From Flavobacterium sp. CYK-55 (GTDB lineage Bacteria; Bacteroidota; Bacteroidia; Flavobacteriales; Flavobacteriaceae), in contig NZ_JAHCDK010000011.1 in assembly GCF_018413465.1 (NCBI RefSeq), forward strand, positions 1 to 64,000: a stretch of DNA of 64,000 bases, in the 5' to 3' direction. Of this stretch, positions 5,748-15,076 are shown piece after piece. Positions within the stretch are counted from its first letter, which is position 1. The number at the start of each line of letters is the position of its first letter. The notes beneath the pieces are model-generated. The model made no database searches and was not told the DNA's origin. It worked only from the letters and a program-made list of their open reading frames with translations. A program made the translations under genes and the position numbers.

Positions 5748-6788
5748 TTATAAATCGTCAAACGGACTTTTAATCATTTGTATGCTTTGTGTACTCACGT
5801 GGGTATAAATTTCGGTGGTTTTACTGCTGTTGTGGCCCAAGAGTTCCTGAATATAGCGCAAGTCGGTGCCGCTTTCTAGTAGGTGTGTGGCATAGCTATG
5901 GCGCAGCCAGTGCAAGGTAACGGGTTTTTGTATTTGGGTTTTGCGCACCGCTTCTTTAAGTACAAACTGAAGGCTTTTGGCCGAGAAAGGTGCGCCGGGT
6001 TGGTTACCCTCAAACAACCAAACTTTGGGTTTGTAGCCGGTATAATATTGTCTGAGCATGTCAAGAATCAACGGCGATAGCGGAACAATCCGGTCTTTTT
6101 TTCCTTTGGCTTGCCGAATCACCACCACATTGCGGTCTGATTGAATATCGGTCGGTTTGAGCCCAACCAGTTCACTGCTGCGCAGCCCGCAACTATAAAT
6201 CATGCACAGCATTACTTTGTGTTTAAAGTTGACATGAGCTTCCAGGAGCATTTTAACTTCGGCTTTACTGAGCACATTAGGCAAAAGTTTCTGACGTTTG
6301 GGCCGGTGAATCAGTTCAACATCCAGTTTGCGATGCTGAATTTGCGCAAAATACAACTTCACGGCATTGACAATCTGGTTCTGATAGGAAGCCGATAATT
6401 TCTGTTCCAAAATATATTCATTGTTAAACAAAATCAAATCGTCAATATCAATCTCGTCCACGGTTTTGTGCACAAAAAAAGTCAAAAAACAAATCAGCGC
6501 ATCGGCATAGGTTTTTACGGTATTTTCGCTGTATCGCCGCGATTGCAGCCAAAGTTTAAACCGCGCCACTTGCTGCACGATTGATTTATCGGGGCTTTTA
6601 TCTATTTTCGGCGCCAGTCGAAAAACGGCTCGGTTGCGCTCAGTATCAGGCACATGCCAACCGCGGTGCGTGTGGCTCCAGCGCGCATCAGTAAAAGTTT
6701 TGATCCATTGTGAAGTTTCAAAATCGTCGGTGGCTACCAAGATTCTGTATTCGGCGCGATGCACCAGTGGGCGGGCGTTCCATTTCAT
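5748..6788 (-). CDS. Tyrosine recombinase, Xer-like, next to the cassette array
   Basis: The 346-residue protein has an N-terminal extension with ARWSHTHRGWHVPDT (35-49), a SAM-like core-binding domain (about 65-160) and a catalytic domain with Arg203 (CGLRSSEL), Lys228/Lys230 (KGKKDR), His293 and Arg296 (HWLRHSYATHLL), His319 (LLGH) and nucleophile Tyr328. All active-site residues are present. From Arg203 to His293 there are 90 residues, close to XerD (about 96) and far from IntI1 (about 131), so the IntI-specific insertion is missing. The gene points the same way as the cassettes and its stop is 90 bp from the first core, a layout like the 'reverse' integrons known from spirochaetes. Whether it acts on these sites must be tested. 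Confidence 0.9.
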   Translation of the reverse strand: MKWNARPLVHRAEYRILVATDDFETSQWIKTFTDARWSHTHRGWHVPDTERNRAVFRLAPKIDKSPDKSIVQQVARFKLWLQSRRYSENTVKTYADALICFLTFFVHKTVDEIDIDDLILFNNEYILEQKLSASYQNQIVNAVKLYFAQIQHRKLDVELIHRPKRQKLLPNVLSKAEVKMLLEAHVNFKHKVMLCMIYSCGLRSSELVGLKPTDIQSDRNVVVIRQAKGKKDRIVPLSPLILDMLRQYYTGYKPKVWLFEGNQPGAPFSAKSLQFVLKEAVRKTQIQKPVTLHWLRHSYATHLLESGTDLRYIQELLGHNSSKTTEIYTHVSTQSIQMIKSPFDDL

Positions 6789-6821
6789 GGCGTGTAAAAA
6801 TTTTAGGCGTATACGGTTGTA

Positions 6822-6861
6822 AAAATAAAAATTTAATCTTCATGATGCCTATTTTTATTTT
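6822..6861. promoter_or_regulatory. A/T-rich inverted repeat upstream of the recombinase gene
   Basis: AAAATAAAAAT (6822-6832) and ATTTTTATTTT (6851-6861) are exact inverted repeats with an 18-base loop, 34 bp in front of the recombinase start codon. It could be an operator or a hairpin in the leader. No standard TAnnTTTG box was found here. Confidence 0.35.
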
Positions 6862-7538
6862 CAAAAGCCAACCCATAAAAAAATCGCTAACAATTTCAAT
6901 CGAACCTGCAAGTCTCAAGGCGCAGCCGCGTCTGTAGCACAGCGTGTCTATAGTGAAACGTGTCCAAAGCGCAGCTTGTCTTAAGGTGTAGCCGAGTCTT
7001 AAAAGTTGGGCGTGCCACCGGCTCCGCTGCGCTGCGCCGCTGTCGGGCTGTTCGCTCATAGTCCTCGCTCGTGCCTCGCTGTGGGCTAACCGCTGCCATC
7101 CCTCACGCGTACAGTTTATTATTTGGGCATTTATCTAAAATGAAACTTTAAAAGATACCTCAAGTCCACTGGACTTTTATTCCGCTATCGCTCCATACTG
7201 TTCGACCTGCGGTCTCGGGTCTCCTTATTAATTTCACTCGAGGCTTTAGCCGAACTGAGCGAAGCTAAATCTCACGCAGCCAAAAGATTAGTGATTGAAG
7301 AATGTTGATTGTTGATTTTTGAATTGAAGAGAAAATAAATACGAATTACGAATTACGAATTACGAATTACGAATTACGAATTACGAATTACGTTTCAAAC
7401 TAAACTTCCTAAACTTTTATAAACTTCTTAAACTTTCTCATACCATCCCTTTTGTCCAAAAGCGCAGTGGTCTGTAGCGCAGCGTGTCTCAAGGCGCAGC
7501 CGTGTCTCAAGCGCAGCGTGTCTTAAAGCGCAACACTA
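6862..7538. repeat. Mosaic of dispersed intergenic repeats, copy A
   Basis: No gene fits here, as reading frames in this stretch are in repeat sequence. In order it holds degenerate short units of the kind GCGCAGCGTGTCT (about 6905-7000), a GC-rich element that starts GGGCGTGCC and ends CCCTCACGCG (7008-7109), a module with the palindrome AAGTCCACTGGACTT (7162-7176), a stretch with GAGGCTTTAGCCGAACTGAG (from about 7240), seven copies of ACGAATT (7341-7392) and again GCGCAGCGTGTCT-type units (7461-7535). The same parts recur at 10971-11620 and 43894-44205. Confidence 0.7.
7341..7392. repeat. Tandem repeat of ACGAATT, about 7.4 copies
   Basis: A 7-bp unit is repeated without error over 52 bp. 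The homologous place in the second mosaic block (11443-11471) has only about four copies, so the unit number varies. Confidence 0.9.
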
Positions 7539-7570
7539 TTTGCCACATTCAGCTTTGTGCCTTACCTTTG
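7539..7570 (+). promoter_or_regulatory. Promoter of pyrD
   Basis: TTTG (7539-7542), 20 bases and TACCTTTG (7563-7570) match the Bacteroidota consensus. The start codon used for pyrD is 18 bases downstream, so upstream in-frame ATG codons (such as 7484) cannot be used from this promoter. Confidence 0.7.
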
Positions 7571-7588
7571 CCGCACAACAACACAACC

Positions 7589-8611
7589 ATGTACAAACAA
7601 CTCATTCGCCCGATTCTTTTTGGGTTTGACCCTGAAAAAGTCCATCATTTTACCTTTTCGGCTTTGCGTTTTGCGGCCCAAATACCCGGCGTGAAAAGGC
7701 TGCTCAAACGCACTTATGAACTTACTGATACGCGTTTGGAGCGCGAAGTTTTTGGGCTCAAGTTTAAAAATCCGGTAGGTTTAGCGGCCGGTTTTGACAA
7801 AGATGCTTTGCTGTACCACGAATTATCTTGTCTGGGTTTTGGCTTTATCGAAGTAGGCACGCTCACACCCAAACCGCAAGACGGAAACCCCAAAAAACGC
7901 TTGTTTCGTTTGCTTGAAGATTCGGCCATTATCAACCGCATGGGTTTTAACAACCAAGGTGTTGATGCGGCGGCGTTGCGTTTGCAAAAAAACAAAGGCG
8001 TGCTTGTGGGCGGTAACATCGGCAAAAACAAAAACACACCCAATGAGTCGGCTACTGATGATTATGTGTATAGTTTTCAAGCATTATACAGCGTAGTTGA
8101 TTATTTTGTGGTCAATGTGAGTTCGCCCAATACGCCCAATTTACGCGCTTTGCAAGACAAAGAACCGCTCACGGCTTTGCTGCAAACCTTACAAGATTTA
8201 AACCGAGCGCAGGTAAAAGCCAAACCTATTTTACTCAAAATAGCTCCTGATTTAACCAACGAACAATTGCTCGATATTATTGATATTGTCAAAACCACCC
8301 AAATTGCGGGTGTGATTGCCACCAATACCACCTTATCGCGCGAAGGATTACAATCAGTGCATCAATCTGAAACCGGAGGCTTGTCGGGCAAACCACTTAC
8401 GGCGCGTGCTACCGAAGTCATTCGTTTTTTGGCCCAAAACAGTGGCGGTGCTTTCCCGATTATAGGTGTGGGCGGGATACATTCGGCACAAGATGCGCTT
8501 GATAAGCTCGAGGCGGGAGCCAGTTTGGTTCAGTTATACACCGGATTCATCTATGAAGGCCCGGCGCTGGTCAAGCAAATCAATCAGGCTATTTTAGAAA
8601 AAATAGGGTAA
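7589..8611 (+). CDS. pyrD: Dihydroorotate dehydrogenase (quinone), class 2
   Basis: The 340-residue enzyme oxidises dihydroorotate to orotate in pyrimidine synthesis and passes electrons to the quinone pool. Family marks are the N-terminal membrane-binding helices ([20 protein letters not shown]), [34 protein letters not shown], the [13 protein letters not shown] loop with the catalytic Ser that defines class 2, [27 protein letters not shown] and the FMN-phosphate site IIGVGGI...GASLVQLYT. The frame is open back to 7484, but the start at 7589 fits both the promoter and the family's N-terminus. Confidence 0.97.
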   Translation: MYKQLIRPILFGFDPEKVHHFTFSALRFAAQIPGVKRLLKRTYELTDTRLEREVFGLKFKNPVGLAAGFDKDALLYHELSCLGFGFIEVGTLTPKPQDGNPKKRLFRLLEDSAIINRMGFNNQGVDAAALRLQKNKGVLVGGNIGKNKNTPNESATDDYVYSFQALYSVVDYFVVNVSSPNTPNLRALQDKEPLTALLQTLQDLNRAQVKAKPILLKIAPDLTNEQLLDIIDIVKTTQIAGVIATNTTLSREGLQSVHQSETGGLSGKPLTARATEVIRFLAQNSGGAFPIIGVGGIHSAQDALDKLEAGASLVQLYTGFIYEGPALVKQINQAILEKIG

Positions 8612-9313
8612 GCAGCACAACGTTAGATAACCCACGGCAATGGCCATTCCAAAACTGATGAGTGTTCCGATGAGCACATATTCGGTGAGGTGTCGGTCTT
8701 TGGCTTGCGTTAAATCGCCAAATCGAAAAATCGATTTAGCTGCCATTAAAAAACCAATCGAGGCAAAGTTTCCGGCTACCACAAAAAAGTATACAAACAA
8801 GCGTTCGAGGATGCCGATGTATTTGCCTGCGTTTTGCAAATCGGTCGGTTCATCGGGTTGATTGGGTTGGGCGGGCGTCCAGATTGAGATGATGTTTTTA
8901 ATGATGATGGATGCCGGTGTAGTCAAAAACAAAACACCGGTGGTATAGAGCCAAACGCGTTGGTCTAGGGTATATAAATTCAGATTCGTTTTTTCATACA
9001 ACAGTACCATCGCGCCGATTGAAATCAGATGCAATAACTGATCGCCTAATAACCAATAGCGTTGGGTTTGGGGTTTTTGTAAATAAAGTTTGAGCAAATC
9101 AATCAGCCCGTGTAGCAAAGCCAACAGCAAGGCATATCCTGCAAATGACCACGACCATGAAAACAACCAAGCGAGTATGCCATGTAATAAAATGTGTGCA
9201 TACAAATAAACACTTTTGTGCTTATGCTGCATTTTATTGGCTACCCAAGCATTGGGTTGCAGTACAAAATCACCTATTAAGTGGGCCAGCAGTAATTGTA
9301 CAAACAAAATCAT
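8594..9313 (-). CDS. DUF3307 integral membrane protein
   Basis: The 239-residue protein has about six hydrophobic segments and opens with the DUF3307 mark [21 protein letters not shown], followed by [14 protein letters not shown] and [15 protein letters not shown], which carry conserved His and Asp residues. The function of the family is not known to me. It overlaps the stop of the upstream SatD-like gene by four bases (start at 9313), so both are made from one transcript. In other Bacteroidota this pairing with SatD also occurs, which suggests a joint role. Its 3' end overlaps the end of pyrD on the other strand by 18 bp. Confidence 0.85.
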   Translation of the reverse strand: MILFVQLLLAHLIGDFVLQPNAWVANKMQHKHKSVYLYAHILLHGILAWLFSWSWSFAGYALLLALLHGLIDLLKLYLQKPQTQRYWLLGDQLLHLISIGAMVLLYEKTNLNLYTLDQRVWLYTTGVLFLTTPASIIIKNIISIWTPAQPNQPDEPTDLQNAGKYIGILERLFVYFFVVAGNFASIGFLMAAKSIFRFGDLTQAKDRHLTEYVLIGTLISFGMAIAVGYLTLCCLPYFF

Positions 9314-9921
9314 AGCGTAATGGTTTGAAGACGATTGCGGTAATATAAATCAAGTTCGAGCAAAAGGTCAAATTCTGCGCGTTTGCGTCGGCGGCTTACG
9401 GCGGCTTGACTAATACCCAGTTGTTGACCGATTTCTTCTTGTGAAAACTTCGGATGTTCTAAAGCGGCTACTACATATTCGGCAGGTTGCGCGAGCCAAT
9501 GGTTCATAAAGGTTAGCCCTAAACGCAGCATCAGGTTGAGTTCCGTATCAAAAGCAATATCTCCAGTTTGTACCGCCAAAGTGAGTTTTTGTTTTTTGAG
9601 CGTTTCAAACAAATCGCCTGAGCGCACAAAAGCACTGCCGTTGCTTTCGGAGATTTTATCGGCGGTGTAGATTTTTTCGCCCAAACCAATACTCATGCGC
9701 GCGTCGAGTTTGCGTGTTTTTAAATAGGCTTTAATCAGAAAAGCGGTGTGCAAAGCTTCTTCGGGCACGGCCACTTCAAGTTGAAACTGATCTCCGCGGT
9801 AAATTTCCCACTGAGCAGGCGACTGTCCGTATTTGCCGAGTATTTTTTTTAATCCTTCAAGCCAATTTAAATCGGTTGGCTTGCGCGAATTGATCATATC
9901 TCCGGTAATAATGGCTATCAT
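9310..9921 (-). CDS. SatD family protein with helix-turn-helix
   Basis: The start at 9921 gives MIAIITGDMINSRK, the usual SatD N-terminus; an upstream in-frame ATG at 9972 would add 17 unrelated residues inside the operator region. The 203-residue product carries the SatD-type stretch with YRGDQFQLEV and RMSIGLGEK, and ends with a clear helix-turn-helix (SQEEIGQQLGISQAAVSRRRKRAEF). SatD proteins are named from a streptococcal acid-tolerance locus, and their biochemical role is unsettled. The DNA-binding tail and the inverted repeat just upstream suggest that it controls its own operon with the DUF3307 gene. Confidence 0.85.
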   Translation of the reverse strand: MIAIITGDMINSRKPTDLNWLEGLKKILGKYGQSPAQWEIYRGDQFQLEVAVPEEALHTAFLIKAYLKTRKLDARMSIGLGEKIYTADKISESNGSAFVRSGDLFETLKKQKLTLAVQTGDIAFDTELNLMLRLGLTFMNHWLAQPAEYVVAALEHPKFSQEEIGQQLGISQAAVSRRRKRAEFDLLLELDLYYRNRLQTITL

Positions 9922-9962
9922 AACAAATTGAATTACACTGCTAAAGTATAAAATAAATTTAA

Positions 9963-10024
9963 TTATTACCAATTTATGTAATATTTTAATTTATTACCAT
10001 TTTATAGCATATTTTAAAATATGC
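9963..10024. promoter_or_regulatory. Probable operator region between satD-like gene and HMG-CoA lyase gene
   Basis: Three signals lie in 62 bp: an inverted repeat TATTAC, 8 bases, GTAATA (9964-9983); a direct repeat TTATTACC at 9963-9970 and 9991-9998; and a perfect 18-bp palindrome GCATATTTTAAAATATGC (10007-10024). They sit upstream of the SatD-like gene, whose product has a helix-turn-helix. Confidence 0.5.
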
Positions 10025-10081
10025 CTCAAATGCATCATAAAATAAGCCTTGAAAACGATTTCGTAGCCCAAAATTCTTTAT

Positions 10082-10089
10082 TATATTTG
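10082..10089 (+). promoter_or_regulatory. -7 box of the HMG-CoA lyase gene
   Basis: TATATTTG stands only seven bases before the ATG at 10097, so the transcript is nearly leaderless. Confidence 0.55.
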
Positions 10090-10096
10090 GCGCTCT

Positions 10097-10960
10097 ATGA
10101 ACAAGCTCAAAATCATCGAATGTCCGCGCGATGCCATGCAAGGCATCAAACCGTTTATTCCTACCCAGCGCAAGATTGCCTACATACAATCGTTGTTGCG
10201 CGTGGGTTTTGATACGATTGATTTTGGCAGTTTTGTTTCGCCCAAGGCCATTCCGCAAATGCAAGATACCGCTGAGGTACTCGCTGGGCTTGATTTATCG
10301 CAAACCACCAGTAAACTCTTGGCCATTATTGCCAATACACAAGGAGCGGTTTCGGCAGCCGAGTACTCAGAGATTCAGTATTTGGGTTTTCCGTTCTCGA
10401 TTTCAGAGAACTTCCAAATGCGCAATACGCACAAAACCATTGCCGAATCATTGATTACGTTACAAGAGATTTTAGACATAGCTTCGGCTAAAAACAAAGA
10501 AGTCGTGGCTTACTTATCTATGGGTTTTGGCAATCCGTATGGCGACCCGTGGAATGTTGAAATCGTTGGCGAGTGGACCGAAAAACTCGCGCAAATGGGC
10601 GTGCGCATTTTGTCATTATCAGACACCATTGGCAGCTCAACACCCGAGGTAATCAGCTATTTGTTTTCAAACTTGATTCCGAAATATCCGCACATTGAAT
10701 TTGGTGCGCACTTGCACACTACGCCCGATAGTTGGTATGAAAAAGTGCACGCGGCTTATCAGGCAGGTTGCACGCGCTATGACGGCGCCATCAAAGGATT
10801 TGGCGGTTGCCCAATGGCCAAAGACGATTTGACCGGCAACATGCCCACCGAAAAATTACTCTCGTATTTTACGGCACAAAAAGCCCCAACCGGACTCAAT
10901 CCAACCTCATTTGAAAGCAGCTATAACGAGGCTTTAAAGTTGTTTGGTGAGTTTCATTAA
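10097..10960 (+). CDS. mvaB: Hydroxymethylglutaryl-CoA lyase
   Basis: The 287-residue TIM-barrel enzyme splits HMG-CoA into acetoacetate and acetyl-CoA, the last step of leucine breakdown. It keeps the DRE-TIM metallolyase marks: ECPRDAMQG (8-16, catalytic Arg11 and metal ligand Asp12), GSFVSPKAIPQMQDT, the metal-binding HLH (205-207) and GFGGCPMA with the catalytic Cys238. Length and motif order are normal. It stands alone: the upstream gene is divergent and a repeat block follows. Confidence 0.93.
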   Translation: MNKLKIIECPRDAMQGIKPFIPTQRKIAYIQSLLRVGFDTIDFGSFVSPKAIPQMQDTAEVLAGLDLSQTTSKLLAIIANTQGAVSAAEYSEIQYLGFPFSISENFQMRNTHKTIAESLITLQEILDIASAKNKEVVAYLSMGFGNPYGDPWNVEIVGEWTEKLAQMGVRILSLSDTIGSSTPEVISYLFSNLIPKYPHIEFGAHLHTTPDSWYEKVHAAYQAGCTRYDGAIKGFGGCPMAKDDLTGNMPTEKLLSYFTAQKAPTGLNPTSFESSYNEALKLFGEFH

Positions 10961-11628
10961 ATCATTTTCAGGGCGTGCCACCGGCTCCGCTGCGCTGCGC
11001 CGCTGTCGGGCTGTTCGTTGCAATCTTTTTTTTCGTTCCTCAAAAAAGGATTTTCACTGCCATCCCTCACGCGTACAGTTTATTATTTAGACATTTATCT
11101 AAAATGAAACTTTAAAAGATACCTCAAGTCCACTGGACTTGCTCCTCTTAATATCAAATCTGAAGTCCACAGGACTTTTATTCCGCTATCGCTCCATACA
11201 GTTCGACCTGCGGTCTCGGGTCTCCTCTTAATATCAAATCTGAAGTCCACCGGACTTTTATTCCGCTATCGCTCCATACAGTCGCAAGCTCTAGTCTCCT
11301 CTTAATTTGCTTCGCCTGTTCGCTCCGCTCGAGTCACCCGAGGCTTTAGCCGAACTGAGCGAAGCTAAATCTCACGCAGCTGAAAGATTAGTGATTGAAG
11401 AATGTTGATTGTTGATTTTTGAATTGATGAGAAAATAAATATGAATTACGAATTACGAATTACGAATTACGTTTCAAACTAAACTTCCTAAACTTTTATA
11501 AACTTCTTCAACTTTCTCAAACAATCTCTTTTGTCCTAAAGCGCAGCGGTCTGTAGCGCAGCGTGTCTATAGTGAAACGTGTCTTGAGGCGCAGCCGTGT
11601 CTCTAGTGCAGCGTGTCCAAAAAATAAC
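10961..11628. repeat. Mosaic of dispersed intergenic repeats, copy B
   Basis: This 670-bp gap before guaB has no gene. It contains the GC-rich GGGCGTGCC...CTCACGCG element (10971-11073), three palindromes of the AAGTCC-nnn-GGACTT type (11126-11140, 11163-11177, 11243-11257) within repeated 70-80 bp units, the GAGGCTTTAGCCGAACTGAG stretch, four copies of ACGAATT (11443-11471) and GCGCAGCGTGTCT-type units up to about 11620. The order of parts matches the block in front of pyrD. Confidence 0.7.
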
Positions 11629-11636
11629 TATATTTG
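11629..11636 (+). promoter_or_regulatory. -7 box of guaB
   Basis: TATATTTG, 31 bases before the guaB start codon, fits TAnnTTTG. The upstream TTTG box is not obvious because the region is repeat sequence. Confidence 0.55.
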
Positions 11637-11661
11637 CCTGCAATTTAACAACAACAACTAA

Positions 11662-13140
<1,479 letters not shown>

Positions 13141-13659
13141 TTACATATAATTTTTGAGCTCTTTTTTCAAGTAAGCCAGTGCGGTGTTGCTCGGGGCGCT
13201 TCGGTCGACCATTTCGGTTAAGATGGCCTCGCGCAACCCGTCGGCACTTGTTACTTTTTCATTCAAAGCTGATTTGCGGATGATTTGAACCGTAGCATTT
13301 TTGGCCATGACAATCGCCGTCCAACATTCGTCAGACATATAGATTTGTTGGGTCATGTTGTGCTCAAATTCTTGTTCGATGAGTTCCACTAAGTAGTTTT
13401 CGTAGTGTTTTTTCTCTTCAGAAATCGGCGCTACACGCAACAGCAATTTACTCGGATTGATGCGCTCTAAAAACAAAGCCATACGTTCAAAGGCTTGCAA
13501 TCTGAGCGGAAGAGATTCTTTTTGTAATTCGCGTTGAACCAACCAACGACGCGTGTTGCGTTGGTCTTTGAAATAAGCGGTAAAAAAGTAATAAGCAACG
13601 CCTCCGGTTACGAGCGAAGGCAAAGTGTAACTCAGAATTTCAAACAGTTTATTTTCCAT
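13141..13659 (-). CDS. Hypothetical protein with one N-terminal membrane segment
   Basis: The start at 13659 gives 172 residues beginning MENKLFEIL; a further ATG eight codons upstream adds only a basic stretch. One membrane helix (about residues 9-30, LSYTLPSLVTGGVAYYFFTAY) is followed by a cytoplasmic helical domain with RRWLVQRELQKESLPLRLQA, YENYLVELIEQEFEHNMTQQIY and a C-terminal LKKELKNYM. I recognise it only as a conserved type of small flavobacterial protein without a known role. It is convergent with guaB, with no gap between the stop codons. Confidence 0.75.
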   Translation of the reverse strand: MENKLFEILSYTLPSLVTGGVAYYFFTAYFKDQRNTRRWLVQRELQKESLPLRLQAFERMALFLERINPSKLLLRVAPISEEKKHYENYLVELIEQEFEHNMTQQIYMSDECWTAIVMAKNATVQIIRKSALNEKVTSADGLREAILTEMVDRSAPSNTALAYLKKELKNYM

Positions 13660-13760
13660 GGTTTTTGCTTTTTTTCGCGACAAAAATAAAATAATAGTTT
13701 ACTAAGTTGAATTTTTGTTTGAAAGAAATTAACAATTGCTTTGGATTGACCAATTTGCCT

Positions 13761-13768
13761 TATTTTAG
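13761..13768 (+). promoter_or_regulatory. -7 box of the carboxypeptidase-regulatory-like gene
   Basis: TATTTTAG (variant of TAnnTTTG) with TTTG at 13740-13743, 17 bases upstream. The start codon at 13788 is 19 bases downstream, which rules out the in-frame ATG at 13707. Confidence 0.45.
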
Positions 13769-13787
13769 CAGGAAACAAAAAATAAAA

Positions 13788-14987
13788 ATGATGAAAATTC
13801 TCTATGCCTTTGTATTGCTTTTTGGCAGCTTGACTTTTGCACAAAATATAGCCATTCGCGGAAGCATTAAAGACGCGCAAACCAAAGAGCCACTTTTGGC
13901 AGCATCAGTGGGCGTGCAAAATTCAGGTTTGGGAACCATCACCAATGAAGAAGGTTTGTTTCAGCTTTCGGCACCCAAATCATCGGTCATTGTCATTACG
14001 TACTTAGGCTATAAAACCACTGCGATTCCGGTATCAGAATTTACCCAAGAAGTTCAAAATATTGCCTTGGAGCCCAGCGAAGAAAAACTCGAAGAAGTAA
14101 TTGTAACCAAAACTCCGTTGCATGAATATTTGTTGGATGTTTTTAAAGTTTCAAAAGCGCGTTTCAACAAGCCTATTTTGTTGCATACGTATTACCGTGA
14201 GTTTGTAAAATCAAACGGAAAGCACGTAAAATTCTCTGACGGATTGCTTGATTATCACGTGAGCGGAACCACCAAAAAAACCAAGTCTGATTTGGTCATA
14301 CCACAAAACCGTTCGTTCTTTTTATCCAGCGATGAAGACGATGAAGACTCGCGTTCGTTGGTGAATATTCAAACAGCCATTTCCAGAAGTTATGATTTTG
14401 GATATTTTATTGAAACCTTGCTTGATGATGATCATTACGAAGATTATGAGTTTATGCTCAAGTCAAAGAAAGATAACTCCGGAGCAGAATTGTATACGAT
14501 TTACTTTGAACCCATCGCTAGCATTGAGAAACCACTCAACAAAGGCTGGGTTACCTTTGACCCCAAAACCAAATTGATATATGAAATTGAGACTTTTATG
14601 GCGCCGTCGCATCAGCAATATGCCCGAACCATTAATTTCTTGATTGGCAAAGCTTCTATTGTAGACATTAAGTACAAAGTTGCTTTTAAGTTGGCCAATA
14701 GCAATTACCTCATGTATTACAGCAATCGGTATGGCAAGGTCAGAATTTGGAACAAAAAACTCAATTATATTGAAGAATGGCGCAGCGATTTGATTGTAAC
14801 TGATTTTGAAAAAGACAAACCTTACGATAAGAAATCTGTATTTAAGAAAAAACGACTCTACGACAAACCTACGCACTACACCGATAAATTTTGGCAAAAA
14901 AACAATGCGATTGTGCTCACGGCTGAAGAAGAAAAAGTCATTTCTTCCCTAGAAAAAGAAGCTGTAACAGCGCCCAAATCAGAATAA
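13788..14987 (+). CDS. Carboxypeptidase-regulatory-like domain protein, exported
   Basis: From the start at 13788 the product has 399 residues: signal peptide MMKILYAFVLLFGSLTFAQ, a carboxypeptidase-regulatory-like beta-sandwich (IRGSIKDAQTKEPLLAASVGVQNSGLGTITNEEGLFQL, about 22-105) and then a domain of about 290 residues with EEVIVTKTPLHEYLLDVF and HTYYREFVKSNGK. The sandwich domain is common at the N-terminus of SusC/TonB-linked proteins, but no TonB-dependent barrel follows, so this is a periplasmic or outer-membrane-associated protein of unknown role. It stands alone. Confidence 0.85.
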   Translation: MMKILYAFVLLFGSLTFAQNIAIRGSIKDAQTKEPLLAASVGVQNSGLGTITNEEGLFQLSAPKSSVIVITYLGYKTTAIPVSEFTQEVQNIALEPSEEKLEEVIVTKTPLHEYLLDVFKVSKARFNKPILLHTYYREFVKSNGKHVKFSDGLLDYHVSGTTKKTKSDLVIPQNRSFFLSSDEDDEDSRSLVNIQTAISRSYDFGYFIETLLDDDHYEDYEFMLKSKKDNSGAELYTIYFEPIASIEKPLNKGWVTFDPKTKLIYEIETFMAPSHQQYARTINFLIGKASIVDIKYKVAFKLANSNYLMYYSNRYGKVRIWNKKLNYIEEWRSDLIVTDFEKDKPYDKKSVFKKKRLYDKPTHYTDKFWQKNNAIVLTAEEEKVISSLEKEAVTAPKSE

Positions 14988-15076
14988 TTTAAGCCCAAAA
15001 TACGCTTTATTCTTCAACACGAAATCCGTATTTTTGGCATCCGTCTCAAAGACACCAAAACATTGTAACTCAAGAA

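Noticed and set aside
5748..6788. Classical integron integrase IntI
   Set aside because: The IntI-specific insertion between the catalytic Arg/Lys region and the His-x-x-Arg box is missing; spacing is Xer-like. The link to the array stands on position only.
6718..7099. Frames of 67 to 113 codons upstream of the recombinase
   Set aside because: They lie in the dispersed repeat elements and use repeat sequence with unlike codon use.
7341..7392. CRISPR array
   Set aside because: The repeat has a 7-bp unit with no spacers, so it is a simple tandem repeat.
7484..7588. Longer N-terminus for pyrD
   Set aside because: The upstream in-frame ATG lies before the promoter in repeat sequence, and the family begins at the later ATG.
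11197..11206. Further LytTR half site (ACAGTTCGA) in a repeat block
   Set aside because: It lacks a partner 21 bp away and lies in a repeated module with no nearby TACTTTTG box in the right place.
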